Shown here piece after piece: positions 32,550 to 41,707 of a stretch of 64,000 nucleotides of DNA. The notes beneath the pieces are model-generated. The model worked only from the letters and a program-made list of their open reading frames with translations. It was not told the origin of the DNA and did not search any database. Each line of letters opens with the position of its first letter. The first letter of the stretch is position 1. Made by a program: the position numbers and the translations under genes. This DNA comes from Hymenobacter jeollabukensis (GTDB lineage: Bacteria > Bacteroidota > Bacteroidia > Cytophagales > Hymenobacteraceae): NCBI RefSeq assembly GCF_005771675.1, contig NZ_VAJM01000001.1, positions 62,001-126,000 of the forward strand, in the 5' to 3' direction.

Positions 32550-33560
32550 ATGTCCCAATTGTATACCGCCGAAATTGCCGGCATGGGCCACTACGTTCCC
32601 TCCCGCGTGGTCACCAACGCCGACCTCGAAGGCATCATGGAAACCACCGACGCGTGGATTCAGGAGCGCACCGGCATCCAGCAGCGCCGCTGGTTCAACG
32701 AAGGCGAAGACACCACCGCCAACATGGGCGCCCGCGCCGCCCGCATGGCCCTGGAGCAGGCCGGCCTCACCCCCGACGACGTGCAGCTCATCGTCTTCGC
32801 CACGCTCTCGCCCGACTACCTCTTCCCCGGCTCGGGCGTGCTGCTGCAGCGCGAGCTGGGCATCAAGGCGCCCATTCCGGCTTTCGACGTGCGCAACCAG
32901 TGCTCGGGCTTCATCTACGCCCTCTCGCTGGCCGACCAGTTCATCAAGACTGGCATGTACGAAACGGCCTTGGTCGTGGGCTCCGAAATTCACTCCTCGG
33001 GCCTCGACAAGAGCACCCGCGGCCGGGCCGTGTCGGTGATTTTCGGGGATGGCGCCGGGGCGGCCGTGCTGCGCCGCAGCACCCGCGAGGGCCACGGCAT
33101 CCTCAGCACCCACCTGCACGCCCAGGGCGAGTACGCCGAGGAGCTGATTACCAAGGAGCCGGGCTCCAACCGCGAAAACCGGGTGCAGGTCGTGCTCGAC
33201 GATCCGGAATCGATGTATCCCTACATGAACGGGCAGCAGGTGTTCAAGCACGCCGTCACGCGCTTCCCGGAGGTCATCAACGAAGCCCTGCAGGCCAACG
33301 GCTACCAGGCCAGCGACATCGACCTGCTGGTGCCGCACCAGGCCAACCTGCGCATCACCCAGTACGTGGGCCAGAAAATGGGCCTGAGCCCCGACAAGGT
33401 GTTCAGCAACATCCAGAAGTACGGCAACACCACCGCCGCCTCGGTGCCGCTGGCCCTGAGCGAAGCCGTGCAGGAAGGCCGCGTGAAATCCGGCGACCTG
33501 GTGTGCCTGGCCGCCTTTGGCTCGGGCTTCACCTGGGCCTCGGCGCTGATCAAGTGGTAG
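32550..33560 (+). CDS. fabH: 3-oxoacyl-ACP synthase III
   Basis: 336 residues with the catalytic triad of FabH: Cys about residue 118 in DVRNQCSGFIYAL, His in LLVPHQANLRI and Asn in KYGNTTAASVPLAL. The C-terminus ends AAFGSGFTWASALIKW, as usual. It condenses acetyl-CoA, or branched primers in many Bacteroidota, with malonyl-ACP to start fatty-acid synthesis. It is monocistronic, with promoter at 32489 and terminator at 33625. Genomes of this group often have several FabH paralogues, so the primer preference is open. Confidence 0.94.
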   Translation: MSQLYTAEIAGMGHYVPSRVVTNADLEGIMETTDAWIQERTGIQQRRWFNEGEDTTANMGARAARMALEQAGLTPDDVQLIVFATLSPDYLFPGSGVLLQRELGIKAPIPAFDVRNQCSGFIYALSLADQFIKTGMYETALVVGSEIHSSGLDKSTRGRAVSVIFGDGAGAAVLRRSTREGHGILSTHLHAQGEYAEELITKEPGSNRENRVQVVLDDPESMYPYMNGQQVFKHAVTRFPEVINEALQANGYQASDIDLLVPHQANLRITQYVGQKMGLSPDKVFSNIQKYGNTTAASVPLALSEAVQEGRVKSGDLVCLAAFGSGFTWASALIKW

Positions 33561-33569
33561 GCGCTGCGC

Positions 33570-33604
33570 GAATTCTGAATTATGGATGCTGAATGTTGAA
33601 TTAC
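33570..33604. repeat. Heptad array, left arm (locus B)
   Basis: Five tandem 7-mers: GAATTCT, GAATTAT, GGATGCT, GAATGTT, GAATTAC. It is AT-rich against the GC-rich background and begins 10 bp after the fabH stop. The inverted partner is at 33687-33721. Confidence 0.75.
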
Positions 33605-33624
33605 TTGTTCTGCACGTTTTGCGG

Positions 33625-33660
33625 GTGAGGCCGGCGCGGTGCGTCGGCCTCACTTTTTTT
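33625..33660 (+). terminator. Terminator of fabH
   Basis: A 13-bp stem, GTGAGGCCGGCGC with its near-complement to 33653, a 3-nt loop and a run of T. It lies inside the loop of the inverted heptad pair of locus B. Confidence 0.9.
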
Positions 33661-33686
33661 TGGGACCTTTGCCCTGAATCCTGGAG

Positions 33687-33721
33687 CCAATTCAGCATTC
33701 ATAATTCCTAATTCAGCATTC
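33687..33721. repeat. Heptad array, right inverted arm (locus B)
   Basis: Five 7-mers on the plus strand: CCAATTC, AGCATTC, ATAATTC, CTAATTC, AGCATTC. On the minus strand they read GAATNNN like the left arm. The array ends 2 bp before the TTG start codon of the DtxR-type gene. Confidence 0.75.
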
Positions 33722-33723
33722 CC

Positions 33724-34383
33724 TTGCCCAGCCACACCGAGGAAAACTACCTGAAGGCCATTTACAAGCTTTCCGAAGCGGAGCCCGGCGCCGAAGTCAG
33801 CACCAACAGCATTGCCGAGGCGCTGCAGACCCGGCCCGCCTCGGTGACGGACATGCTGCGCCGCCTGGGTGAAAAGGGCCTGCTGAGCTACCAGCGCTAC
33901 CGCGGCGTGCTGCTCACCGCGGAAGGCCGGCGGGTAGCCCTGCTCACCATCCGCAAGCACCGCCTCTGGGAAGTGTTCCTGGTGCAGAAGCTGGGCTTTG
34001 CCTGGGACGAGGTGCACGAGGTGGCCGAGGAAATGGAGCACATCAGCTCCCCGGTGCTGGTGCGCCGCCTCGACGAGTTCCTGGGCTTTCCCGAAGTCGA
34101 CCCGCACGGTGACCCGATTCCGCGCGAGGACGGGGCCATGCTGCGCCCGCAGCACCGGCTGCTGTCGGAGCTGAAACCGGGGCAGCAGGGGCTGCTGGTG
34201 GCCGTCAAGAACACCTCCCAGCCTTTCCTGCAGTACCTCAACAAAGTAGGCATCGTGCTGGGCTGCGACATTAAAGTACTAGATAAGATTTTATTCGACA
34301 ACTCACTAGAAATAAGCATCAACAGCGCCCCCAAAACCCAAATATCCGCCGAAGTTAGCCGCAATCTGTTCGTCACTTCCTAA
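33724..34383 (+). CDS. DtxR/MntR-family metal-dependent repressor
   Basis: 219 residues from a TTG start; the family always begins at PSHTEENYLKAIYKL. The winged helix (about 1-65) contains STNSIAEALQTRPASVTDMLRRL. The dimerisation/metal domain has HRLWEVFLVQKLGFAWDEVHEVAEEMEH, with His and Glu ligands, then HGDPIPREDG. A C-terminal FeoA/SH3-like part (about 140-215) follows. It senses Fe(II) or Mn(II) and represses uptake genes; no target is next to it. Its start abuts the heptad array of locus B, so the 5' leader or promoter is repeat DNA. Confidence 0.92.
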   Translation: MPSHTEENYLKAIYKLSEAEPGAEVSTNSIAEALQTRPASVTDMLRRLGEKGLLSYQRYRGVLLTAEGRRVALLTIRKHRLWEVFLVQKLGFAWDEVHEVAEEMEHISSPVLVRRLDEFLGFPEVDPHGDPIPREDGAMLRPQHRLLSELKPGQQGLLVAVKNTSQPFLQYLNKVGIVLGCDIKVLDKILFDNSLEISINSAPKTQISAEVSRNLFVTS

Positions 34384-34390
34384 AGGGCGA

Positions 34391-34414
34391 GGTGGTGAAC
34401 TGGTGAAGTAGTGA
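34391..34414. repeat. Octad array, left arm (locus C)
   Basis: Three tandem 8-mers: GGTGGTGA, ACTGGTGA, AGTAGTGA, starting 7 bp after the DtxR-type stop. The inverted partner is at 34466-34489. Confidence 0.7.
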
Positions 34415-34465
34415 GTGTCGTTCCGCTTGCCCCAGCTGCGCGGTTCTGCACTCCCGAACAGCAAC

Positions 34466-34489
34466 TCACCATTTCACCATCTCACCACC
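34466..34489. repeat. Octad array, right inverted arm (locus C)
   Basis: Three 8-mers: TCACCATT, TCACCATC, TCACCACC. The minus strand reads GGTGGTGA, GATGGTGA, AATGGTGA, matching the left arm. It ends 7 bp before the mnmE ATG. Confidence 0.75.
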
Positions 34490-34496
34490 TCTCCAC

Positions 34497-35879
34497 ATGC
34501 TGCCCCTCGCCCTGTCCGATACCATCGTTGCCCTTTCTACCCCGCCCGGCGCCGGGGCCATTGCCGTCGTGCGCCTCTCGGGGCCGGCCGCTATCAGCCT
34601 GACCAACGAGGTATTCCGCGGCAAGGATTTGACCACGCAGCCCGGTCACACCCTGCACTACGGCACCATCCGCGACGGGGAAAATATCCTCGATGAGGTG
34701 GTGGTCAGCCTGTTTCGCGGGCCGCACTCCTACACCCGCGAGGACGTGGTGGAAATCAGCACCCACGGCTCCGACTACATCGTGCGGGAGCTGCTGGCGC
34801 TGCTGGTGCGGCGCGGGGCGCGGCTGGCCGAGCCGGGCGAGTTTACCAAGCGGGCCTTCCTGCACGGCGCCTTCGATCTGGCCCAGGCCGAGGCCGTGGC
34901 CGATTTGATTGCCGCCGACTCGGCCCTGCAGCACCGCGTGGCCCTGAACCAGATGCGCGGCGGCTTCTCGCGCGAGCTGGCCGATTTGCGTCAGCGCCTC
35001 ATCGACTTCGCCGCCCTGTTGGAGCTGGAGCTGGATTTCGGGGAGGAAGACGTGGAGTTTGCCGACCGCACCGGCCTGCTGCGCCTGCTGACGGAGGTCA
35101 AAACCCTGGTGCAGCGGCTGCTGCGCTCCTTCGAGCTGGGCAACGTCATCAAGAACGGCGTCACCACCGTCATTGCCGGCCGGCCCAACGCGGGCAAAAG
35201 CACCCTGCTCAACGCCCTGCTCAACGAGGAGCGCGCCATCGTCTCGGCCATTCCGGGCACCACCCGCGACTTTATCGAGGACGAAGTCAGCCTCGAAGGC
35301 ATCAAGTTCCGCTTCGTCGATACGGCCGGGCTGCGCAATACCACCGACGTGGTCGAGGCCATGGGCGTGGAGCGCACCCGGCAGCGCGTGCAGCAGGCCG
35401 CCGTGGTGGTCTACCTCTTCGACCTGGCCACGGCCACGCCCGCCGAAGTTGCGGCCGATGTGGCGGATCTGCCCCTGCCGGCCGGCGCGGCCCTGCTGCT
35501 CGTCGGCAACAAGCTGGACGAAGCCCCCGCCGCGGCCGTGGCGGAGCTGCAGGCCGCTTACCCCGACATGCTGCTGCTCTCGGCTGCCAGCCACGCGGGC
35601 CTGGAGGAGCTGCGCCAGCACCTGCTGGCCACCGTGCGCCGGGAAGGCCTCGACGCCGGCGCGGCCACCATCGTGACCAACCTGCGCCACGCCCGCAGCC
35701 TGGAAGTGGCCGCCGAAGCCCTGTCGGCCGTGCAGCACGGCCTGCAGCACGGCCTGGGCACTGAGCTGGTAGCTTCCGATCTGCGCCGTGCCCTTCGCGC
35801 CCTCGGCGAAATTACCGGCGACATCAGTTCCGACGATTTGCTGGGCAGCATCTTCACCCGCTTCTGCATCGGCAAGTAG
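34497..35879 (+). CDS. mnmE: tRNA modification GTPase MnmE
   Basis: 460 residues. The N-terminal formyl-THF-binding domain starts DTIVALSTPPGAGAIAVVRLSG. A helical domain has EPGEFTKRAFLHGAFDLAQAEAVADLI. The inserted G domain has G1 GRPNAGKST (about residue 228), G3 in FVDTAGLR and G4 NKLD. The C-terminus has the catalytic FTRFCIGK, so the essential Cys is present. With MnmG it modifies U34 of certain tRNAs (cmnm5U). The start ATG lies next to the octad array of locus C. Confidence 0.96.
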   Translation: MLPLALSDTIVALSTPPGAGAIAVVRLSGPAAISLTNEVFRGKDLTTQPGHTLHYGTIRDGENILDEVVVSLFRGPHSYTREDVVEISTHGSDYIVRELLALLVRRGARLAEPGEFTKRAFLHGAFDLAQAEAVADLIAADSALQHRVALNQMRGGFSRELADLRQRLIDFAALLELELDFGEEDVEFADRTGLLRLLTEVKTLVQRLLRSFELGNVIKNGVTTVIAGRPNAGKSTLLNALLNEERAIVSAIPGTTRDFIEDEVSLEGIKFRFVDTAGLRNTTDVVEAMGVERTRQRVQQAAVVVYLFDLATATPAEVAADVADLPLPAGAALLLVGNKLDEAPAAAVAELQAAYPDMLLLSAASHAGLEELRQHLLATVRREGLDAGAATIVTNLRHARSLEVAAEALSAVQHGLQHGLGTELVASDLRRALRALGEITGDISSDDLLGSIFTRFCIGK

Positions 35880-35914
35880 CCGGCGAAGCGGCCGGGACTA
35901 GCCGCCGGCTGCTG

Positions 35915-36811
35915 TTACCGATGTTGCTCGTAAGTGTTGGGCTTCACCGCGTGCCGGAGCGTGGCCAATTCGCTTTCCGTCAGCGGCGGGGCCTGCCCCG
36001 CTTCCAGGGCCGCTTGCAGCTGTTCGGCGGTGCGGATGCCGAGTACCGCCGACGTCACGGCCGGGTGGGCCAGCGTGAACTGCACGGCCGTTTCCGCTGC
36101 CGGACGCGGCGGCTGAGCGGCCGTCTGCACGGCTTCGGCGGCGCGGGTTACTTCCTCGGCCGAGTAGTTCAGGTAGGGCTTGGCGGGCTTGCCCAGCAGC
36201 AGGCCCTGGGCGTAGCTGCCCCGCGCCAGCACGCCGATGTGGTGCTCGTGTAGCAAATCCAGGCAGCTTTCCTCGGGCCGGCGGTCCAGCAGGCTATACT
36301 GCATCATCACGCTGGCCAGGTTGGCGCGCTGCACGTACGCGCGGATGACGTTGGGCCGAATGGAGGAAATGCCGTACGCCCGGATTTTGCCCTGCTCCCG
36401 CAGCAGCTCAAACGCTTCGATGGTCTCGTCGATTGGATCCTCAATAGTGCCGCCGTGCAGCTGGTAGAGGTCGATGTAGTCGGTCTGCAGGCGGCGCAGG
36501 CTGCCTTCCACGGCCCGCAGGATGTAGTCCTTCGTGGGGTTCCAGTCCCAGCCGCTGCCGTCGGGGCGCCACTGATTGCCGACTTTGGTGGCCAGCACCA
36601 CTTCGGCGCGCCGCTCTCTGAACGCTTTGCCGACGCTGGCTTCGTTGTCGCCTTTTTGGTATAAATCGGCGGTGTCGAACAGGTTGATGCCCGCGTCGAG
36701 GGCCTGGTGCAGCAGGCGGGCGTTGGCCGCGTGGTCGTCGCCGAGCGACATGCAGCCGAAGCTGACGGCGCTGACGCGCAAATCGGAGGTGCCGAGGGGA
36801 TGGAGCTTCAT
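35915..36811 (-). CDS. Aldo/keto reductase
   Basis: 298 residues from the ATG at 36811 (MKLHPLGTSDLRVSAVSFGCMSLG). The AKR tetrad is visible: Asp and Tyr in NLFDTADLYQKGDNEASVGKAF, Lys in VVLATKVGNQW and His in YIDLYQLHG. The NADPH-binding C-terminal part has SAVLGIRTAEQLQAALEA. It reduces aldehydes or ketones with NAD(P)H; the substrate is unknown. It converges with mnmE and has no operon partner. Confidence 0.92.
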   Translation of the reverse strand: MKLHPLGTSDLRVSAVSFGCMSLGDDHAANARLLHQALDAGINLFDTADLYQKGDNEASVGKAFRERRAEVVLATKVGNQWRPDGSGWDWNPTKDYILRAVEGSLRRLQTDYIDLYQLHGGTIEDPIDETIEAFELLREQGKIRAYGISSIRPNVIRAYVQRANLASVMMQYSLLDRRPEESCLDLLHEHHIGVLARGSYAQGLLLGKPAKPYLNYSAEEVTRAAEAVQTAAQPPRPAAETAVQFTLAHPAVTSAVLGIRTAEQLQAALEAGQAPPLTESELATLRHAVKPNTYEQHR

Positions 36812-37141
36812 GCGCAGCAGGATAGTACCCCTGAATAAGCCGCTACGCCGCGAAAAGTTGCCGCCGACCCGTTTCGGCCAGTGGCCAACTCGGTTGCGAA
36901 ACCGGCTGGCGGCCCCGTCGAAAAGTGCACGGACCACCAAATTCGCCACCTTAATTTTCTTTAACCTCAGTCAGAAGCCGCTAGTGGTTTTAATTGGCAG
37001 TCAAGGCCAAACAACCGCTCAGCTTCATTTGTACTACACCTGGCCCGTGGCAAACTCGCCGCCGGGTTGCAGGGCAAAGTGCTAATGCCGTACTTCGCCC
37101 CCGCACGCCACCCACTCTCCCTGTCCACTAATCAGTTTGTA
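36812..37141. other. Divergent intergenic region (330 bp)
   Basis: Upstream of both the reductase and citrate synthase genes. An AT-richer part (36935-37030) probably contains the promoters; a TACACCTG stretch near 37035 resembles a weak -7 box. No RNA gene or repeat is seen. Confidence 0.45.
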
Positions 37142-38434
<1,293 letters not shown>

Positions 38435-38456
38435 TCAGCCACTTCCCCGTACCGCA

Positions 38457-38493
38457 TAAAAAAACGCCAGCCCCAGAAAGGCTGGCGTTTTTG
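38457..38493 (+). terminator. Terminator of citrate synthase
   Basis: A 13-bp stem (AAAAACGCCAGCC with its complement) around a 7-nt loop, with A and T runs on both sides, so it may act in both directions. Confidence 0.9.
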
Positions 38494-38540
38494 CGTGTGG
38501 GCGGGCTGCTGCAACAGCCCACCCGGCTAAGCAAAGAACT

Positions 38541-38586
38541 GAGTGAGTGTGTGAGTGAAACGTGGTGAGTGAAAGCGAGTGAGTGG
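38541..38586. repeat. Octad-like GAGTG array (locus D)
   Basis: 8-mers GAGTGAGT, GTGTGAGT, GAAACGTG, GTGAGTGA, AAGCGAGT, GAGTGG. It is degenerate and without an obvious inverted mate, between the citrate synthase terminator and the 3' end of the small secreted protein gene. Confidence 0.5.
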
Positions 38587-38601
38587 TTGCCGGCAAGGGG
38601 C

Positions 38602-38967
38602 TTAGCGCTCCGATGAAGAGCCCAGGGCGGTCATGTTGGTGCGCGTCTGGCGGTAGGCGGTCATCTGGCGGGGCCAGAGGATGGCGGCCATTTCCCAGTC
38701 GAAGCGGTCCTGCAGCTCGGCCAGCTGCTGGTCGAGGGTGGCCGGATTGTCGGCCAGACGCGTTTTCAGGTCCTGCGTGGTCGTGAGGAACTGCAGGTTG
38801 AGGCGACGCACCTTCACGAATTGGGCTTCGTTGAGCGGTACTTTCTGGGCAATCTGCTGGGTGAGCGTGGTGGCCCGGTCGTTGAGCGTGGGCTCCTGGC
38901 CGGCCGTAGCCCCCTGGGCTAGTACCAGGCACAGGCCCAGCGAGGGAAGAAAAAACAGTTTGTTCAT
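38602..38967 (-). CDS. Small secreted helical protein (LNEAQ family member 2)
   Basis: 121 residues with a signal peptide (SLGLCLVLAQGATAG). The mature part has RATTLTQQIAQKVPLNEAQFVKVRRLNLQFL, then DLKTRLADNPATLDQQLAELQDRF and ends PRQMTAYRQTRTNMTALGSSSER. It is clearly paralogous to the next gene (39065-39436) and more distantly to the one at 13486. The family is helical and periplasmic; it may be Spy/CpxP-like in fold, which is not proven. Confidence 0.75.
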   Translation of the reverse strand: MNKLFFLPSLGLCLVLAQGATAGQEPTLNDRATTLTQQIAQKVPLNEAQFVKVRRLNLQFLTTTQDLKTRLADNPATLDQQLAELQDRFDWEMAAILWPRQMTAYRQTRTNMTALGSSSER

Positions 38968-39064
38968 GAGCGGTGGATTGTGTTGTGGCTTGGCAATGCG
39001 GCAATCAACCCGGCCCAAGCTACGTCCCCGCCGTGTGAGCTCGGCAGGGACGTTGTCAGGTGCA

Positions 39065-39436
39065 TTAGCGGCCGCTGGGGAGCCCCAGGGCGGTCATGCT
39101 GGCCTGGCTTTGCTTGTAGGCCGTGAGTTGGGTCGGGCGCAGCATCAGGGCCAGTTCCATGTGGTAGCTGGTTTGGGATTCGGCCATCCGGATGTCCCGG
39201 ATTTCGGGGTCGGCGGCGAAACGGTCCTTCAGATCTTCCATGGTGCTGAGCATGCGCAGGTTCAGCTGCTTTAGCTTCAGGTACTGGCCTTCGTCGAGCT
39301 GCATTTTGCTGGCCATGGCCCGCGTCAGCACGGTGGCGCGTTGGTTGAGCGGGTTGTCACCCTCGGGGTCCGTAGCTGCGTTGGCAGCGGTCAGGAACCC
39401 AAAGGCCAGGCCAGCCAGCAGGAGGAGCTTTTTCAT
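39065..39436 (-). CDS. Small secreted helical protein (LNEAQ family member 3)
   Basis: 123 residues with a signal peptide (LLLLAGLAFGFLTAANAA). The core is RATVLTRAMASKMQLDEGQYLKLKQLNLRML, then EDLKDRFAADPEIRDIRMAES and PTQLTAYKQSQASMTALGLPSGR. It shares the MTALG ending and spacing with the gene 97 bp downstream, so the pair is a tandem duplication, likely co-transcribed. Function unknown. Confidence 0.75.
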   Translation of the reverse strand: MKKLLLLAGLAFGFLTAANAATDPEGDNPLNQRATVLTRAMASKMQLDEGQYLKLKQLNLRMLSTMEDLKDRFAADPEIRDIRMAESQTSYHMELALMLRPTQLTAYKQSQASMTALGLPSGR

Positions 39437-39756
39437 GGGACGGGAGTGTGGAGATTGGACAATGGTGAAAACGGGTTTAAGTGAAGTGACAAAGAGCGAA
39501 ACCCAGTATCCAGGCCAAAACGGCGGCCCGGTAACTGCATTGGGTTCGACCAAATGTGTGGGGATAAAAATGAAATAGCAAAAAGAAATTTTGTAACTAT
39601 TCTATCCACAAGCTTTTATCAAAACAACAATTAACCCTCATTTTCAACACATTAAACCAAGCACAGAAAAGCCCAGATATAGCACAAAAAAAAGTCAAAC
39701 GGCCGGTTTTGCGGGGCAAAACCGGCCGTTTGACTGGCTGGAAAAAGCGGAAACGG
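39437..39756. other. AT-rich intergenic region (320 bp)
   Basis: 39540-39700 is AT-rich and carries poly-A tracts; it likely contains the promoter of the small secreted protein pair, and ends in the PorE-like gene terminator. No gene is seen. Confidence 0.45.
39685..39734 (-). terminator. Strong terminator of the PorE-like gene
   Basis: A perfect 19-bp stem (39694-39712 with 39716-39734) and a GGG loop, followed on the minus strand by a run of eight T (39686-39693). Confidence 0.92.
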
Positions 39757-41697
39757 CTACAGGATGCGCAGCTCGATGCGGCGGTTCTGCTGGCGGTGCT
39801 CGTCCGAATCGTTCGGGGCCAGCGGCTTCGATTCGCCGTAGCCACGGAAGCGCAGGCGCTCGGCCTTCACTTTGTGCTCCACCAGGTAGGTATACACCGA
39901 TTTGGCCCGGTTCTTCGACAAAACCATGTTGTCGTCGTCGGTGCCCACGTCGTCGGTATGGCCCGAAATTTCCACCTGCACGTCCGGGTACTGACTCATG
40001 AACTTGATGAGGCGGTTCAGTTCGGTGCGGGAGTTGGGCTTAAGGGCGTACTCCTTGGAATCGAAGAAGAGGTTGTTGAGCACGATGGCGCGGCCGGCGC
40101 GCACGGGCTCCAGGTAAATGTCGAGGGTAAGCGGGTCGAAGCTGCGCTTGTCGGAGTAGTCGAAGTTCAGGCTGCGCATCAGGTACTTATCGGCCACGGC
40201 GTACATGCCGTACTGGTGGCCTTCGTTGAGCACCACGGTGTAGTCGCCGCTTTCCGGGTCGCTCATCACGGCCTGCACCATTTCGTCGGTTTTCAGGTCG
40301 TAGAGCTGCACGTCGGCCTGCAGGGGCTTCTTGGTCACGGCGTCGAATACGCGGCCCTGGGTGTAGGTGCTTTGCTCACTGGAGCGCACGGCGGCGGGCA
40401 CCTCGAAGCCGAACAGCTCCACCGGCCGGTCGCGCTCGGCCACGGCGGCCTCGGCGGGCCGGGTGCGGGCGCAGAAGCCGCGGCGGTTATCGGAGCTGAT
40501 GAACAGCGAGGCTTCGTTTTCGAAGGTATTGAGCGGGTAGCCCAGGTTTTCGGGGTTGCCGAACTTGCCCGCGCTGATATTGGCCTTGTACACGTCGAGG
40601 CCGCCCATGCCTACCATCCCATCGGAAACATAGTAGAGCGTGCTGCCGCTGGCGTGGATGAACGGGGCCATGTCCTTGCCCGCGGTATTCACCGGCGCCC
40701 CCAGGTTGCGCGCCACCGCCCACGTACCGTCTTCCTGCAGGGTCGTCACGTAGATGTCTTCCAGCCCCACGCCGCCGCGGCGGTCGGAGGTGAAGTAGAG
40801 CGTGCGCCCGTCGGCCGAAAGCGTGGGCTGCGAGTCCCAGGCCACGGAGTTGACGTTGCGGCCCAGGTTGCGCGGCTTGCTCCACGAGTTGCCGGTGCGC
40901 CGCGAAATGTATAAGTCGCAGTTACCCACGGCGCCGGGCCGGTCGCAGGAGGCGAAGACCAGCGTTTTGCCGTCCCCGGAAATCGAGCCGGCGCCTTCGT
41001 TGAACTGCGAGTTGATGGCCGAGGAAATCAGCTGCGGGTCACCAAACGAGCCGTCCTTCTCAATGCGGCTGATGACAATATCCTCGTCCGACTCCCCGGT
41101 TTTGCGGGCGGTGTAGACGAGGAAACGGTTGTCGGCCGTAACGGCCGGGAAATACTGGAAGCGGAAGGTGTTGAGCGGGGCGCCCAGTCGTTCGGGGGCC
41201 TTGCCCACCGGGTTCTGCAGGGCTTTCAGGGCAAATTCGCAGTTGGCCACCTGCTGCTGCGCCTTCGGGATGTAGCGCTGGCCCTTGGGCGCCACCTTCA
41301 GGTACTTCTGGTAGGCATCCAGCGCCGGCTGGTACTCGCCGAAGCTCATGGCCAGCTCGCCCAGGGTGAAGTAGTCGTTCATGCGGCCGGGGTCAAAGGC
41401 CGTCTTCTCAACGCCTTCCCGGTATGCTTCGAAGGCCGAGCGGGTGTCGCCCATGGCCTTGTAGAGCTGGCCTTTTAGCAGAAACGGCTCCCCCATCGAG
41501 GGAAATTTCTGGTTGAGCGTGCTCAGCGTTTCAATGGCTTTGTTGAACTCGCGGTCCTTGACTTGCTGCTGCGCTTTTTCCCACAGGCTTTTGGCTTTGG
41601 AATTGGTGATGGGCACTTTGACTTGCGCAAGGGCCGGCTGCAAAGGCAGCAGACCGCCGGCAGCCACAACCAGCAGGGGCAGCAACACGCGACGCAT
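39757..41697 (-). CDS. PorE-like OmpA-family protein (TPR, PD40, CRD, OmpA)
   Basis: 646 residues. The ATG at 41697 begins a signal peptide (LLPLLVVAAGGLLPLQPALAQ). Domains in order: TPR helices (about 25-150), a WD40-like PD40 beta-propeller (about 175-430; FASCDRPGAVGNCDLYISRR, YFTSDRRGGVGLEDIYV, YYVSDGMVGMGGLDVYKA), a carboxypeptidase-regulatory-like strand domain (about 455-530) and a C-terminal OmpA domain (VEISGHTDDVGTDDDN, then LSKNRAKSVYTYL). This order is that of PorE, a peptidoglycan-binding part of the type IX secretion system. It follows queE by 10 bp. PorE identity is likely but other OmpA/PD40 paralogues exist. Confidence 0.85.
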   Translation of the reverse strand: MRRVLLPLLVVAAGGLLPLQPALAQVKVPITNSKAKSLWEKAQQQVKDREFNKAIETLSTLNQKFPSMGEPFLLKGQLYKAMGDTRSAFEAYREGVEKTAFDPGRMNDYFTLGELAMSFGEYQPALDAYQKYLKVAPKGQRYIPKAQQQVANCEFALKALQNPVGKAPERLGAPLNTFRFQYFPAVTADNRFLVYTARKTGESDEDIVISRIEKDGSFGDPQLISSAINSQFNEGAGSISGDGKTLVFASCDRPGAVGNCDLYISRRTGNSWSKPRNLGRNVNSVAWDSQPTLSADGRTLYFTSDRRGGVGLEDIYVTTLQEDGTWAVARNLGAPVNTAGKDMAPFIHASGSTLYYVSDGMVGMGGLDVYKANISAGKFGNPENLGYPLNTFENEASLFISSDNRRGFCARTRPAEAAVAERDRPVELFGFEVPAAVRSSEQSTYTQGRVFDAVTKKPLQADVQLYDLKTDEMVQAVMSDPESGDYTVVLNEGHQYGMYAVADKYLMRSLNFDYSDKRSFDPLTLDIYLEPVRAGRAIVLNNLFFDSKEYALKPNSRTELNRLIKFMSQYPDVQVEISGHTDDVGTDDDNMVLSKNRAKSVYTYLVEHKVKAERLRFRGYGESKPLAPNDSDEHRQQNRRIELRIL

Positions 41698-41707
41698 AAA
41701 CGGGGCG

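Noticed and set aside
32447-33592. Frame overlapping fabH in another phase
   Set aside because: Arg/Pro/Gly-rich out-of-frame translation of a conserved gene.
33570-34496. Loci B and C as mobile-element ends (inverted repeats)
   Set aside because: No transposase, no target-site duplication and the enclosed DNA is only a terminator or a short gap.
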